DNA of 64,000 nt from Stropharia rugosoannulata (GCA_028532985.1 JANCIK010000010.1:310001-374000), one strand, 5' to 3'; numbered from the stretch's first letter, positions 21,745-32,356 are shown. A program made the numbers and translations. Notes: a model not told the origin generated them from the sequence alone.

Positions 21745-22170
21745 TGTTGGAATTCCGAGAGTCAAGGACAAATAACGACACGAGGATTGCTGCCGCCACG
21801 CGGAGTTCTTTCTGTGTCATATGTATATTTTTAGCACTCTCGTTACCTATGCAATTGCTAGCTTCGATTACTAGCTATTTAACTACACGTTCATACGTAC
21901 TTAAAAACCTTTTACTCTTCATGTTTCTTACTACTTGTGAATGCTCTTCTCGAGCTCTTATTCTTCTCATTTTCAGTATATAATGTTGTGTACAAATCTG
22001 CTACACCTCAGTCGTTTGCACCCTCTTCGAGGCAACGAGCTGAGGTGAGCACAAGTTCTTTTACTCATATTTATGTACTCGTATTTACATGACTTTGTAG
22101 GCTATTCTTACAGGTAAATACATAGTCGTTTGCACCCTCTTCGAGGCAACGAGCTGAGGCTATTCTTACA
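21745..22170 (+). repeat. Copia 5' LTR with a 114-bp internal insertion
   Basis: A TATATAAT box at 21977-21984 would place the transcription start near 22010. The extra 114 bases consist of a 56-base GTGAGC...TTGTAG segment (22045-22100), GCTATTCTTACAG, GTAAATACAT, and a second copy of the 35 bases that start AGTCGTTTGCACC (22124). Confidence 0.9.
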
Positions 22171-22187
22171 GGTTATGAGCCCTGGTT
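22171..22187 (+). other. Presumed primer-binding site of the copia element
   Basis: GGTTATGAGCCCTGG directly after the left LTR. It is in the right place for a tRNA primer site and loosely resembles the initiator-Met type TGGTATCAGAGC. Primer identity is not certain. Confidence 0.45.
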
Positions 22188-22228
22188 GTTACCACTGCCT
22201 CTGATTGTTTTTTGCGACTCACCGAAAA

Positions 22229-25200
22229 ATGTCTACAATCACTGCTACTTCTCTCACGGATACTCTTCCTTCTTCGGTTCCGAAACTCGACGCAAGCGGC
22301 GTCAACTGGGCTATTTTTGCCGTTCGATTCCAGGATGCTGTCGAGGCAAAGGGGTTCTGGGGGCACTTCGACGGGACGTCTTCACGTCCAACTGAGGCGC
22401 CTGCTGTTGCACCGCGCGTGGCTACTGCGACTACCACGGCGCCGGGTGCTGCTGCTGCTGCTGAGCCCGAGGCCAAGCCTGACGACAATACTGCTGCTTT
22501 AATCCGTCAGTGGGAGAAAGATGAAAAATCGGCCAAATCATTGCTTACCCAAAAGATTCCCGACTCTACGTTGATGCGTGTTCACATGAAGCCAACCGTA
22601 AAGGACCGTTGGGATGCGATTGTGGCCGAATACACGGAGAAAGGTGCTTACGCACAGACTGATCTTCGTACCAAGTTCTTGGAGTCCAAGTGCCACGAGA
22701 AGGGCAATGTTCGAGAGTTCCTGGATGCCTTACGGGTCAAGCGCGAGGAGCTGGTGACCGTCGGCGTGGACATCGATGAGAAGGACTACAGATCCGTGAT
22801 CATATCCTCCTTACCTTATTATCTCTCCAACTTCGCATCATCACAGCTTGCCGCGGCCCGGATGTTTGCTCAGACCAAGACCATTGCCCCCGATTCACTC
22901 ATTTCACTCATTTCCGAGGAGTACGAGCGCCAGAAAACCCAGCGCAACAGGCGCTATGGTGGCTCGAAGTCAAAGGACAGTGACAAGGACGAGGCACTCG
23001 CTGTAGGTCACACGTCAAAGGGCGGCAAGGGCAAGGCGAAACTACCCCGTGGTGTATGCTGGAACTGCGGCGAGAAAGGTCACTACAAGGACAAGTGCCC
23101 CAAGCCCGCAAAAGACGACAAGGGCAAAGGGAGTTCCACCAAGAAGACCACAGAAGCTGCAAATGCTGTAGCAGCTGGCGATTCCGATGCAGACAGCGAT
23201 TGTGTGCTGGCTGCGGATAGCGATGTCGAGGATTCCGATTCTGACTCTTGCTCTGTGGATCTTGCTTCTATTTCTGGCTCTGACTCTGATTCTGAGACTG
23301 ACGACTCCGATTGCGAGAGCAGCGTGGCTAACGCTAGCGACTGGTTCTCTGACGATGAGGATGGTGAGGTGGATGATGTTGAGCACTGCTCCGACGGCAG
23401 CTGGGACAGAATTTCTGATGGGGAAGACATGCAGTCAGCCAGTGATTCCGAGGACTCACTCTCCGAGGTTTTGGCTACTCACCCCACTTCGGAAACCCCA
23501 GACGCTGCCCGCATAAACCTCATGGACTCTGGTACATCCCGACACATCTCCCCGTACCGTGATGACTTCGAAAACTTCCACGAAATCCCTCTGAAAGCCT
23601 TGCGCGCTGCGAACAAGGGCAACTTCAGTGCTACGGGCGTGGGAAGCATCACGATAGACATACCAAATGGGGTTGACATCACCAAACTCCGTCTTGATGA
23701 GGTCTTGTATTCTCCGGAGGCGGGCTACACTCTTGTGTCAGTTGGGAAGCTTGATGAGCTTGGGTTTACGCTCACATTCGGAAACGGGAAGTGCACCATC
23801 ACTGGGCCAGACGGCGAGCACATGGGACAGCTTCCGAAATCTTCAAAGGGCCTGTATCGCTTCACGATGGAAGGCGACATTGTAAATGCGGTGGATACTA
23901 TCACGTTGGATCAGTTTCACCGACGAATGGGCCATATCTCACCTGTGGTTGCGCAACGGCTTGTTGCCAACAAGTTTGTGACTGGAGTTCGTCTTGAGGA
24001 CACCCCAGCCGGCGAGCCTTTCTTCTGCGAGTCCTGTGTGTACGCGAAGGCTACGAGAAAGCCTGTCTCTCGTGAGCGCGAGGGGGAGCGTGCGGCCGAA
24101 TTTGGCGGCGAGATACACTCTGATCTCTGGGGACCAGCACCTATACGCACGAAGGGCGGAAAGCGTTACTACATCACCTACACGGATGACAAAACTCGAC
24201 TCACCAACATTGACTTCTTGAAGAAGAAATCGGAGACCTTCAACTCATACAAGGAGTACGAGGCCTGGGTGGACACACAGCATGGCGTGAAGATCAAGAT
24301 ATTGCACTCTGATCGGGGCGGCGAGTACGAGGGGAAGGAATTCACACTTCATCTCAAGAAACGCGGCACGCATGCGAAGCGCACTGTTCACGACACCCCA
24401 CAGCATAACGGCGTTGCGGAGCGGCGAAACCGAGTCATCATGGAGCGCGTGCGCGCATTGTTGCATGCCAGCGGCCTTCCGAAATCTCTCTGGGCCGAGG
24501 CGGCGCGGCACGTAGTGTGGTTACTCAATCGCACTTCAACCAAGGCTGTTGACGGCAAGACGCCATACGAAGCTGCTTACGGAAAGAAGCCCGACCTCAG
24601 CAAGGTTCGGGAATGGGGCGAGAAGGTCTGGGTACGGGTTGAGGGCGGTACAAAGCTGGGAGGACGGGTACGGCAGGGCAGGTGGATGGGCATTGATGAG
24701 AACTCGAAGGGCGTGAGGGTATACTGGCCGGAAAAGGGTACTGTCTCCGTGGAACGGAACGTCTACTACGACAAGACGGGAGCACTGTCAGCCCCTCATC
24801 TCGAGGGGGAGCCACATCAGCCGCCGATAATGCTCGAGATGGATGCTGACAAACATACCTCGAATCCGACAGCACCAGCTGCTTCCAGAGCATCCACGGC
24901 ACCCCCAGAACACTCGACAAAGCTTGAGGAGCCCGCCGAGGACCCGAAGCGATCCAAACGCATTCGCAAACCGTCGCAGCGCGTACAGGATGTGCTTGAA
25001 GGACGTGGTACCATGGGACAAGGGGCCGGGAAGCTAGTCGCAACAGGCATTCAATTACCATCTACGCCAGAGCAGGTCTCAAGTGTGAGCACTGACTCCA
25101 ACGCTGCAGACTCCGTGCCCATGACCGAGCTAGCTGAAGTCTCGATGGCCGTGGATTTCGTGGAGGAATATGCTATGGCAGCCGAGATCAGCGAGGTCGA

Positions 25201-26776
25201 GGCGCTCGAGCCTACGTCACTTACCAATGCACAGGCGCGGCCGGATTGGCCACTGTGGGAGGCAGCTATTCAGGAGGAACTGTCGGCACTACGAACTGCA
25301 GGAACATGGGAGCTAGTCAACGCACCCAAGAACGCCAACATTGTAGGCTCGAAGTGGGTTTTTCGGGCCAAGAAGGATGCGGCAGGGAATGTCGTGAGGT
25401 ACAAGGCGCGTCTGGTCGCGCAGGGGTTCTCGCAGGTTCCAGGGGTCGATTATTTCGATACATTTGCGCCCGTGGCGCGTCTATCTTCTATCCGGACTGT
25501 CCTTGCAATTGCGGCTGCAGAGGACCACGAGATTCATCAAATCGACATTAAAGGGGCTTATTTAAATGGGGTACTCACCTCAGACGAAATCATATACATG
25601 CAGCAGCCCCCCGGTTACCCATCCCCTTCGTCTTCTGGCATGGTTTGCAGGTTGAAGAAAACCCTATATGGCTTGAAGCAATCTGGGAGGAGGTGGTATC
25701 AGAGGCTGGTCGAGATCATGGTGAAGGAGCTAGGATTTACTAGGTGCGAGGTGGACCAGGCTGTGTTCTTCAGGAGACGCGGCGACGGAGACTTCATGGT
25801 GGTACTGGTGCATGTTGATGACTGTACCATTGTGGGATCAACAAACGATCTCATCACTGATTTCAAACTCAGCATCACGCGGCACGTGGACATCACGGAC
25901 TTGGGCGAAATTCACTGGATTTTGGGCATCGAGGTGCACCGTGATCGAGAACGGCACTCCATACATCTCTCACAACGTTCCTACATTAACTCTATACTCA
26001 CGCGATATAATCTTGCGGATTTACGGCCCGTTTCCATCCCAATGGAAACAAATATTCATTTTTCGACTGCACAAAGCCCATCTACCACGGAAGAAATAGC
26101 AAAAATGCGGCACGTGCCATACCACGAGGCTGTTGGATCTCTCATGTACGCAGCGCAGGGTACGCGCCCAGATATTGCTTATGCTGTTCAGACTGTCTCG
26201 AGATATTCACGCAATCCTGGCGAAGCGCATTGGACTGCTGTTAAGCGGATTTTTCGGTACTTAAAGGGGACTATTGATCTTTGGCTTACATACGGCTCTC
26301 AGGCGACAGAATTAACCGGTTACGCGGATGCCGATGGGAATATGGCCGAAGATAGGCACGCTATTTCTGGCTACGCATTTTTATTGCACGGCGGAGCTGT
26401 TTCTTGGTCTGCTAAACGCCAGGAAATTATTTCACTGTCAACCACGGAAAGCGAGTATGTTGCGGCAACATATGCAGCTAAGGAAGCACTTTGGCTTCGT
26501 TCCCTTATATCCCAAATTTACGACACATCTCTGGCAGCTACAACTCTATTTTCAGACAACCAATCAGCCATCGCTCTTACAAAAGATCATCAATATCACG
26601 CACGCACGAAACACATTGACATCCGCTTCCATTTTATCCGCTGGATCGTCGAGAACGGATCCCTTCGTCTTGTGTATTGCCCTACGGACGAGATGGTTGC
26701 TGACACGCTTACTAAGGCACTGCCTTCCCCGAAAGTCAAACATTTCGCACGTGAGCTTGGGCTCGTGTCGATTTGA
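22229..26776 (+). CDS. Copia Gag-Pol polyprotein
   Basis: Single uninterrupted polyprotein. I prefer the ATG at 22229 (MSTITATSLTD); an in-frame ATG at 22205 adds eight residues. Numbering from 22205, domains in order: UBN2-type Gag helices (about 30-245), zinc knuckle CWNCGEKGHYKDKC (285-298), a Ser/Asp-rich acidic stretch (about 325-420), protease LMDSGTSRHI (Asp441), GAG-pre-integrase with HRRMGH and CESC, integrase starting HSDLWGP (about 638) with HSDRGGEYEG and a later Glu, reverse transcriptase with KARLVAQGFSQ and LVHVDDC (about 1202), and RNase H with ADADG and STTESEYVA to the end. No stop or missing catalytic motif was seen, so the element is probably still able to encode its proteins. 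It copies its RNA into DNA inside particles and inserts it in the nucleus. Confidence 0.95.
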   Translation: MSTITATSLTDTLPSSVPKLDASGVNWAIFAVRFQDAVEAKGFWGHFDGTSSRPTEAPAVAPRVATATTTAPGAAAAAEPEAKPDDNTAALIRQWEKDEKSAKSLLTQKIPDSTLMRVHMKPTVKDRWDAIVAEYTEKGAYAQTDLRTKFLESKCHEKGNVREFLDALRVKREELVTVGVDIDEKDYRSVIISSLPYYLSNFASSQLAAARMFAQTKTIAPDSLISLISEEYERQKTQRNRRYGGSKSKDSDKDEALAVGHTSKGGKGKAKLPRGVCWNCGEKGHYKDKCPKPAKDDKGKGSSTKKTTEAANAVAAGDSDADSDCVLAADSDVEDSDSDSCSVDLASISGSDSDSETDDSDCESSVANASDWFSDDEDGEVDDVEHCSDGSWDRISDGEDMQSASDSEDSLSEVLATHPTSETPDAARINLMDSGTSRHISPYRDDFENFHEIPLKALRAANKGNFSATGVGSITIDIPNGVDITKLRLDEVLYSPEAGYTLVSVGKLDELGFTLTFGNGKCTITGPDGEHMGQLPKSSKGLYRFTMEGDIVNAVDTITLDQFHRRMGHISPVVAQRLVANKFVTGVRLEDTPAGEPFFCESCVYAKATRKPVSREREGERAAEFGGEIHSDLWGPAPIRTKGGKRYYITYTDDKTRLTNIDFLKKKSETFNSYKEYEAWVDTQHGVKIKILHSDRGGEYEGKEFTLHLKKRGTHAKRTVHDTPQHNGVAERRNRVIMERVRALLHASGLPKSLWAEAARHVVWLLNRTSTKAVDGKTPYEAAYGKKPDLSKVREWGEKVWVRVEGGTKLGGRVRQGRWMGIDENSKGVRVYWPEKGTVSVERNVYYDKTGALSAPHLEGEPHQPPIMLEMDADKHTSNPTAPAASRASTAPPEHSTKLEEPAEDPKRSKRIRKPSQRVQDVLEGRGTMGQGAGKLVATGIQLPSTPEQVSSVSTDSNAADSVPMTELAEVSMAVDFVEEYAMAAEISEVEALEPTSLTNAQARPDWPLWEAAIQEELSALRTAGTWELVNAPKNANIVGSKWVFRAKKDAAGNVVRYKARLVAQGFSQVPGVDYFDTFAPVARLSSIRTVLAIAAAEDHEIHQIDIKGAYLNGVLTSDEIIYMQQPPGYPSPSSSGMVCRLKKTLYGLKQSGRRWYQRLVEIMVKELGFTRCEVDQAVFFRRRGDGDFMVVLVHVDDCTIVGSTNDLITDFKLSITRHVDITDLGEIHWILGIEVHRDRERHSIHLSQRSYINSILTRYNLADLRPVSIPMETNIHFSTAQSPSTTEEIAKMRHVPYHEAVGSLMYAAQGTRPDIAYAVQTVSRYSRNPGEAHWTAVKRIFRYLKGTIDLWLTYGSQATELTGYADADGNMAEDRHAISGYAFLLHGGAVSWSAKRQEIISLSTTESEYVAATYAAKEALWLRSLISQIYDTSLAATTLFSDNQSAIALTKDHQYHARTKHIDIRFHFIRWIVENGSLRLVYCPTDEMVADTLTKALPSPKVKHFARELGLVSI

Positions 26777-26783
26777 GGGGGAG
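26775..26783 (+). other. Polypurine tract of the copia element
   Basis: GAGGGGGAG immediately before the right LTR, overlapping the end of the stop codon. It would prime plus-strand synthesis. Confidence 0.75.
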
Positions 26784-27095
26784 TGTTGGAATTCCGAGAG
26801 TCAAGGACAAATAACGACACGAGGATTGCCGCCGCCACGCGGAGTTCTTTCTGTGTCATATGTATATTTTTAGCACTCTCGTTACCTATGCAATTGCTAG
26901 CTTCGATTACTAGCTATTTAACTACACGTTCATACGTACTTAAAAACCTTTTACTCTTCATGTTTCTTACTACTTGTGAATGCTCTTCTCGAGCTCTTAT
27001 TCTTCTCATTTTCAGTATATAATGTTGTGTACAAATCTGCTACACCTCAGTCGTTTGCACCCTCTTCGAGGCAACGAGCTGAGGCTATTCTTACA
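26784..27095 (+). repeat. Copia 3' LTR, 312 bp
   Basis: Starts TGTTGG, ends TTACA. It lacks the 114 extra bases found in the left LTR; its tail reads GAGCTGAG joined directly to GCTATTCTTACA. Confidence 0.95.
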
Positions 27096-27191
27096 CGCTC
27101 CGCTGCGGCATTGCTGGCTGGAATTTAATTGAGTCAGTAACAAGGAAATTACCAATTATATTGCACAGCAGAAGTAATAGTGACCAAAACA

Positions 27192-28236
27192 TAGACCGGT
27201 AACCGTTCCCTCTAGAGGCAAGTAGCCCGGAGGGCCCTCGTAGAGGGACCGGTACATTTGGTCAAAAATTTCGCAGGGATGTGCAATCTGTCAAAACGTA
27301 AGCATCGGACATCACCGAATTACCTTATAAGGCAAACTTTATAAATAGAAACGGTCCGGGGAAGCCAATGTCACCTCTGTAGTCACTCTGCGTGCGCGCG
27401 CGCATTCTCTTATATATCTTATCCGCTTTAAACACCATGTAATCACACAAAAAAGCCTCAAAGACTGCTACATTTAAGGTACAGAAGCAGTCTATACATG
27501 AAAATGTGGCTTTGCAAACTTAGGACAGTGGAATGGGCCGTTTTGGATCTATGTCACGTTTTGCGCACCTTCTGCTCAGGCAAAGCAGAAGGTGCGCATT
27601 CTAGCAGCGCTTCAGCCGGCCACGGTAAATACATGGACAGCACCTCAAGGCCTCTCACTGGATTATAATTTGATGAACACTACACTTGTAAACCATGATT
27701 ATTATGCAGTACACTATCTTCCAAGCTCGAGCCAAACCCTGGATGGTTATAAAGAACCCTTTCTATATACTACTCAAAACCACAGGTATACACTTAATCT
27801 GTGTTGTACAGCATAACTGAGATATTTATCTGCATTTACAGTGTTGTATATCATTCAGAACCGCCAAGCAATGTCCTACAACCTCCCTCTGACCCTCGCT
27901 TCGCCTCCACCTAACCCTCAAATTGAACAGACACTTCCATATGCCTTTAACAAAATTTTAACGGAACAACAGGTGTCAGGTGCTAATGAGAGACGCGCCG
28001 TGCGACGCGTCTTGCCCGTGGCACGCTCGGTCACAGCAGGTCACAGATGGGTCACTATGTGACCTTCCCGGATCGTTTCTATTTATAAAACTTTGCCTTG
28101 CAAGGAAATTCGGTGATGTCCGATGCTTACGTTTTGACAGATTGCACATCCCTGCGAAATTTTTGACCAAATGTACCGGTCCCTCTACGAGGGCCCTCCG
28201 GGCTACTTGCCTCTAGAGGGAACGGTCACCGGTCTA
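27192..28236. mobile_element. MULE-like non-autonomous transposon, 1045 bp, 9-bp TSD
   Basis: Long terminal inverted repeats of about 173 bases (27192-27364 and 28063-28236) start TAGACCGGTRACCG and are nearly identical by eye. The direct duplication ACCAAAACA flanks it (27183-27191 and 28237-28245). Long TIRs with a 9-bp duplication are the hallmark of Mutator-like elements. No transposase domain is present. Both TIRs carry TATAAATAG pointing inwards. The related repeat near 13050 holds a single ACCAAAACA, as expected for the empty site. Confidence 0.85.
27562..27598. repeat. Perfect 14-bp stem hairpin inside the MULE-like element
   Basis: TGCGCACCTTCTGC (27562-27575) pairs perfectly with GCAGAAGGTGCGCA (27585-27598) around a 9-base loop. 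Confidence 0.9.
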
Positions 28237-28245
28237 ACCAAAACA

Positions 28246-28631
28246 CACGAAACAAAAGAGTGAGAACTTTAGGCCCAATGGAGACCGTCAAGCGGGTGCA
28301 AGCACATAATTTTTAAAAAATGGTAGATACATTCACTCCGTGAAGTTGAGGCTTTTTATTCAAACTAAAAGTTGAAAAAACAGTTGAAAAACTAAAACTC
28401 AATTGTATTCAAGTTTTTTTACGTAGTTTTAAGTAGACCGAAAAAGCTCAACTTCCTGGAGTGATTGTATATATAAGGTAATAAACAGGATTCCCCGCCG
28501 TCTGATGATAATGATTATGCGTGGAGCATGTAACGGCCTTGCGTCGGAAATATTCGTATTTTTGAAACATTAACAACATACAGTACACTATAACCATACT
28601 CATACATCAATACCGATTTCCAATTATATGT
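28246..28631. other. Rest of the dispersed repeat and 3' flank of the metalloreductase
   Basis: The left part continues the repeat family seen at 12931-13114 (ACACACGAAACAAAAGAG, GGCCCAATGGAGACC). The remainder is AT-rich, and GAAGTTGAGG/CTCAACTTCC is a weak inverted repeat. No gene. Confidence 0.55.
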
Positions 28632-30999
28632 TCACAGAGAAAAGAGCTCTGTATGCAGCGCTATACCGCCTATCCGGACACCGTCTCCGCTTAGCTGCAA
28701 TCGTGCTACCGCATTTGCAACCTCACGAACCAGGCTCTCTGGTCCGCTCGCACACACTGAGACTCCACCACCAATCGAGGCCAGAAAAGGTACCCTTATG
28801 TTCTTGGTTGATTCCGCCTCAGCGTCTGGTGTACAGTCAAATTGAGTCACTTCTCCTCGAGCTTTCTCTGTCACAGATGTTCCAGAAGCTTCTACTTCGG
28901 TTTCTTCTCCATATGCTGATGAAGTATGTGATAATCGTGTGTGGCAATTGCGCACGGAAGGCCGCACCAGAGCCTGCAGGACACGGTATACACAGGGACG
29001 TTGCATGGTAACTGTGCAGTTCGGTATGCGCGGAAGGGCTTCGGGGTCACAGAGGCAGGTTACATAAATGGAAAAGTGTAGGTCCAGTGGTAATGGGGAG
29101 GAAGTAGACGACCTGGCGACAAGTGCAATGTCACTCAGCGCAGAAGCAAACCAATCGATCATGGCTATGGGATTTTGGTTACAAATCGGACCAACCAAGA
29201 CATTAGGTAATGAACGCACCAAAGGACCGTACACACCACACGAATTCGATGCGCCTCGTGCGCTCTCCCCCAATCCTCCTCAGGCGCACTACACGCCCAA
29301 CTATATCATCGAGTACACCAAGAGTGAATGTGATCCCGGAGCCGCCCGCAAAGAGCACCGCAGTCTCGTGTTCGCCTAGATCAACGCTGCACCCGCCGTA
29401 CGGGCCGTCAATCATCACCTGGACCGGGACCTCAGCAGCCGTCTGGACAGGGCGGATAGACTTTGTGTTCAGCATGTTTCTTGACCTGAGCTCTCCCAAC
29501 TCTCTAACCGCGTACAAATTGAGTGCCTTTGTCCAGTCTCCTACTGCACGAGCGCCCAGAGATATACCGCCCGCACCATATTTGGTATTTGACCTAGAGA
29601 TGCATGTCACGTCGGGGGGAGCGTTGTATATTGTCAGAGGATGTGACTCGAAGATGCGGCCCATAAAGAAGACGCGTAAGCGGACGTGCTGGCCCGCCAG
29701 CCACCCCGAAGTTGCGTGTGGAATGTGAATCTGGGGTACCGGTACATTAATTAATCAGGTGATGCTGGTGCACGGAAAGAGAAACGGTTCATACAAGAGT
29801 CATCTGGTTTCCTACGGGTTCAAGTACCGCGTCTTTTATACGATGGCGGAGCATACGCAGAAGTATGTCCAGCCCGTAGAACGCGAGTGGGGGAAATATC
29901 CACGGCGCCGCGTATACCGTATGGTAGCACAGTGTGACGAAGAAGCCAATAAAGCTCAACATGCTGTGTATGATTTGGTAAATAGGCAATCTCGAAGTTT
30001 GAGAACTAAGAAACAACTTACTGCAGTATGTAGAACACTTGATAACAAAGCCTTCTTGCCACAGGTAGCGAACTAACGGCCAGCACGCCGAGCAAGCCAA
30101 GTGCCGCAACTCCCGCGCCCTCTTTCTGTTGCCCGATAATAGGCAGTCCATAGTCGAGGTGATTCTTAATCCAGAGCGCCCCATGTACTGTAGCAGATAG
30201 AATGAGGAAACGACCTGACCAGCGATGTACGTAGTTAAGCTTTTCGTATCCTATACCTGGGCTGAGGAGGAATGAGACAATAGAGTTTTTGGTGGCAAAG
30301 AGGAACACCGGCGGAAGCTGGGCAAGTGCTAGAAAACCTGCACATTGGGGGAAAGCAATTAATCGCAGTAAGGTAAGATGAGGGTGATACGTACCGGCGC
30401 GGTTCGAGTTAGACACAAGCGGCGCGTCTATGACAGTGCACGCGATAACGGCAGCGGCGTACCCCGCCACGAGGCCAACTAAAAACGTTAGGCGCCACGA
30501 GTCAAAAACGTCAAAAACGATATTCCACGTGAAACGAAAGCCCACGCACTCTGGCCAATGCTCATCCCGAGCCCAGGGGGCATCCACCATCCCGCCGCCC
30601 CCTGAAGCGCCACAACGCGGTCTTCAAAGCCGCGCCATCTGCTGCGCCTTCGTGTTGGGTACACCCCTTCGACACCCCTGGCCCCCTTCCTTGAATCTTG
30701 AGCACTTTGATACCCCGTAGCAAAAGCAAAATCCTCGCGCACACCGCAAAAGGTACGGTACGCCCGCCCACTGCGCACCGAGCTAATGAAGCGAGGTAAC
30801 CTCGTGGCAATTAACACGGCTGTAGCAATGACCCATATCATGCTGAACTTGCGCTGCCAGAGCGGGTCAACAGCGTACGAGCTATGAGTTTATGTGGATG
30901 AATAATGAATGCGTGGAGTGTATGATAGATTTAGTGATAGACTTACTTATAAACCTGTAAATCTGTTGGAATGACGGGCGGGGTTCCTGCGTCCGACAT
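28632..30999 (-). CDS. Ferric/cupric metalloreductase (FRE family)
   Basis: Plasma-membrane flavocytochrome that passes electrons from cytosolic NADPH through FAD and haem to Fe3+ or Cu2+ outside. Seven exons fit in phase: 30999-30947, 30881-30550, 30478-30395, 30337-30022, 29963-29795, 29730-29220 and 29164-28632; 1998 nt, 665 residues, a usual length. Seen: an N-terminal membrane segment, the ferric-reductase transmembrane domain with haem-ligand candidates in YVHRWSGR, ATVHGALW and LCYHTVYA, the FAD motif ESHPLTIYN, the NADPH motifs DGPYGG and GGSGITFTLG, and the typical end GGIALHTELFSL. A long Cys/Ser-containing insert lies between the nucleotide motifs and the C-terminus. The copper transporter gene lies 600 bp upstream in the same direction. 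Confidence 0.92.
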
Positions 31000-31601
31000 T
31001 ATTTCAGCTCGATAGGTTTGTGAAAGTTGGGTAGAAACCAGGTAGAAGGTCGGGTTGAAAGAAAGAAAACAAGGAAAGGCGTGAGTCCGCCGAACAATTA
31101 AATGCTCAAATGGGAATCAGCTTCATGCAGGACCGATAAGGCGCTAGTTTTTAGTGGAAGTGTGGTGGTAGTTCACCGACATAACGGCTGACCGACATAC
31201 ATATCATAAACAGAGAACTTAGCGCCGGCACTTGGCCGGCACGACATCCTCCCCGGTACGGAATCCGTCCCGGAAAGGCATTCTGGAAAAAAAAATTGTT
31301 TCTTTTCACGTACGGCCCGAGCGGTGCCCGCGCGCTAGATTGACACTAGGATTGCCCCTGCACCGTCAATGTGCATCCCTGCGCAGAGAACTGAAGATGT
31401 ACAGCCTTGAAGTCTTATGCGTAGATGGTTGTGTCGGGCTCCCTGGCAACAAGTTGGACACAGGCAGTCAGCATAGACACTTAACTTCGCGTAATCACTG
31501 TACTAAGACTTTATATGAAGAGATAAAAGGTTAGTTCCATGATAAAAATGCTAGTGTACATCCGTAAAAAAAGAGGGAAATAAACAACTCTACGAGAAAG
31601 G
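31000..31601. other. Promoter region of the metalloreductase
   Basis: 600 bases between the copper transporter stop and the metalloreductase start, containing its promoter. Open frames here look like chance. I could not pick out a certain metal-response motif. Confidence 0.5.
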
Positions 31602-32356
31602 TTAGTGACCATTCGCTGCTCCGATGTACCTCCCGAAGAGGGTCTCCCCAACGCCCATCCCGATAACAATTGATATTATGAAAGCTGCATTGAACGTCCT
31701 GTGAATGAAGGGGAATGATCACTTGAGTGTAAAACACAACAGAAGCCGCCTGGAAGTATCAAAACTGTTCGCTACTCACATCACAGCAAGCATGAACGCG
31801 AAAGTCAGCGCGGCCTGCGCAGCATGCAGCACCCCGCGTGCGATATCATGAGCAGGGATAAACGGTGGTATTGCACGTAACAGGACGACGTTACGGAACT
31901 GTGGTTGCACGATAGTATCGTCTTGATCTTTCTTCGCAGCGTTAATCCCATTCTTCTGGTTCAACACGATTGCCTGAGCCCTGTAAACAAAATGCCAACG
32001 ATATAGACATCAGCTAAAAAGTCGACGATGTTTGGTGTAAGTGAAATGATAACGTGAACGTACCGTATCTGCCACGCGCGTTCTGCTGTTGCTCGCATGG
32101 CAGCCAACCAGCGATCGACAAGGCTCAGCAGAAAGAGTCCAATACATGCACCAAACGTCGCGCCTCCAGTCAGGGGGACCCATCCCATAAACCAAAGGGT
32201 GTCGCCTGGTGTAAAGTGCAAGTATGCACGCATGGAGCTCATCGTAAGCGCCATCGCACCGTCCATCGACATGTCCATTCCATTGTCCGCCTGTGCAAGT
32301 GAGGGGGCTAGTATTGCAATAAGCGCTGCGAGATAGTAAATTCCTGATTTCAGCAT
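31602..32356 (-). CDS. CTR-type copper transporter
   Basis: High-affinity Cu+ importer that forms a trimeric pore in the membrane. Exons: 32356-32064, 31980-31780 and 31698-31602; 196 residues, phases consistent. The N-terminus is a signal or signal-anchor stretch (YYLAALIAILAPSLAQA), followed by a Met-rich outer segment (GMDMSMDGAM, MSSM) that binds copper. Transmembrane segment 1 is near LWFMGWVP. The second holds the MxxxM selectivity motif FMLAVM and the third the packing motif GMGVGETLFG. The loop between 1 and 2 is charged and cytosolic. The same strand carries a metalloreductase downstream, which would supply Cu+, so co-regulation by copper status is a reasonable inference. Confidence 0.9.

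Larger units (their letters stand above)
21740..27100 (+). mobile_element. Intact Ty1/copia LTR retrotransposon with TSD CGCTC
   Basis: Left LTR 21745-22170, one long gag-pol frame, right LTR 26784-27095. Five-base duplications CGCTC stand immediately outside both ends (21740-21744 and 27096-27100). LTRs start TGTTGG and end TTACA. Over the shared 312 bases I found one substitution (T to C in GATTGCTGCC/GATTGCCGCC), so the insertion is recent. The left LTR has 114 extra bases (see findings). Confidence 0.93.

Noticed and set aside
22045..22100. 56 bases as a small transposon insertion in the LTR
   Set aside because: No inverted ends or target duplication; splice-like ends fit better. Kept as a finding instead.
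27162..27182. CRISPR-like or satellite repeat from recurring CACAGCAGAAGTAAT
   Set aside because: Only two dispersed copies belonging to the MITE-like repeat.
30488..30841. Frameshift in the metalloreductase between GMSIGQ and the next helix
   Set aside because: A normal GTGCGT...TTTTTAG intron (30549-30479) restores the frame.
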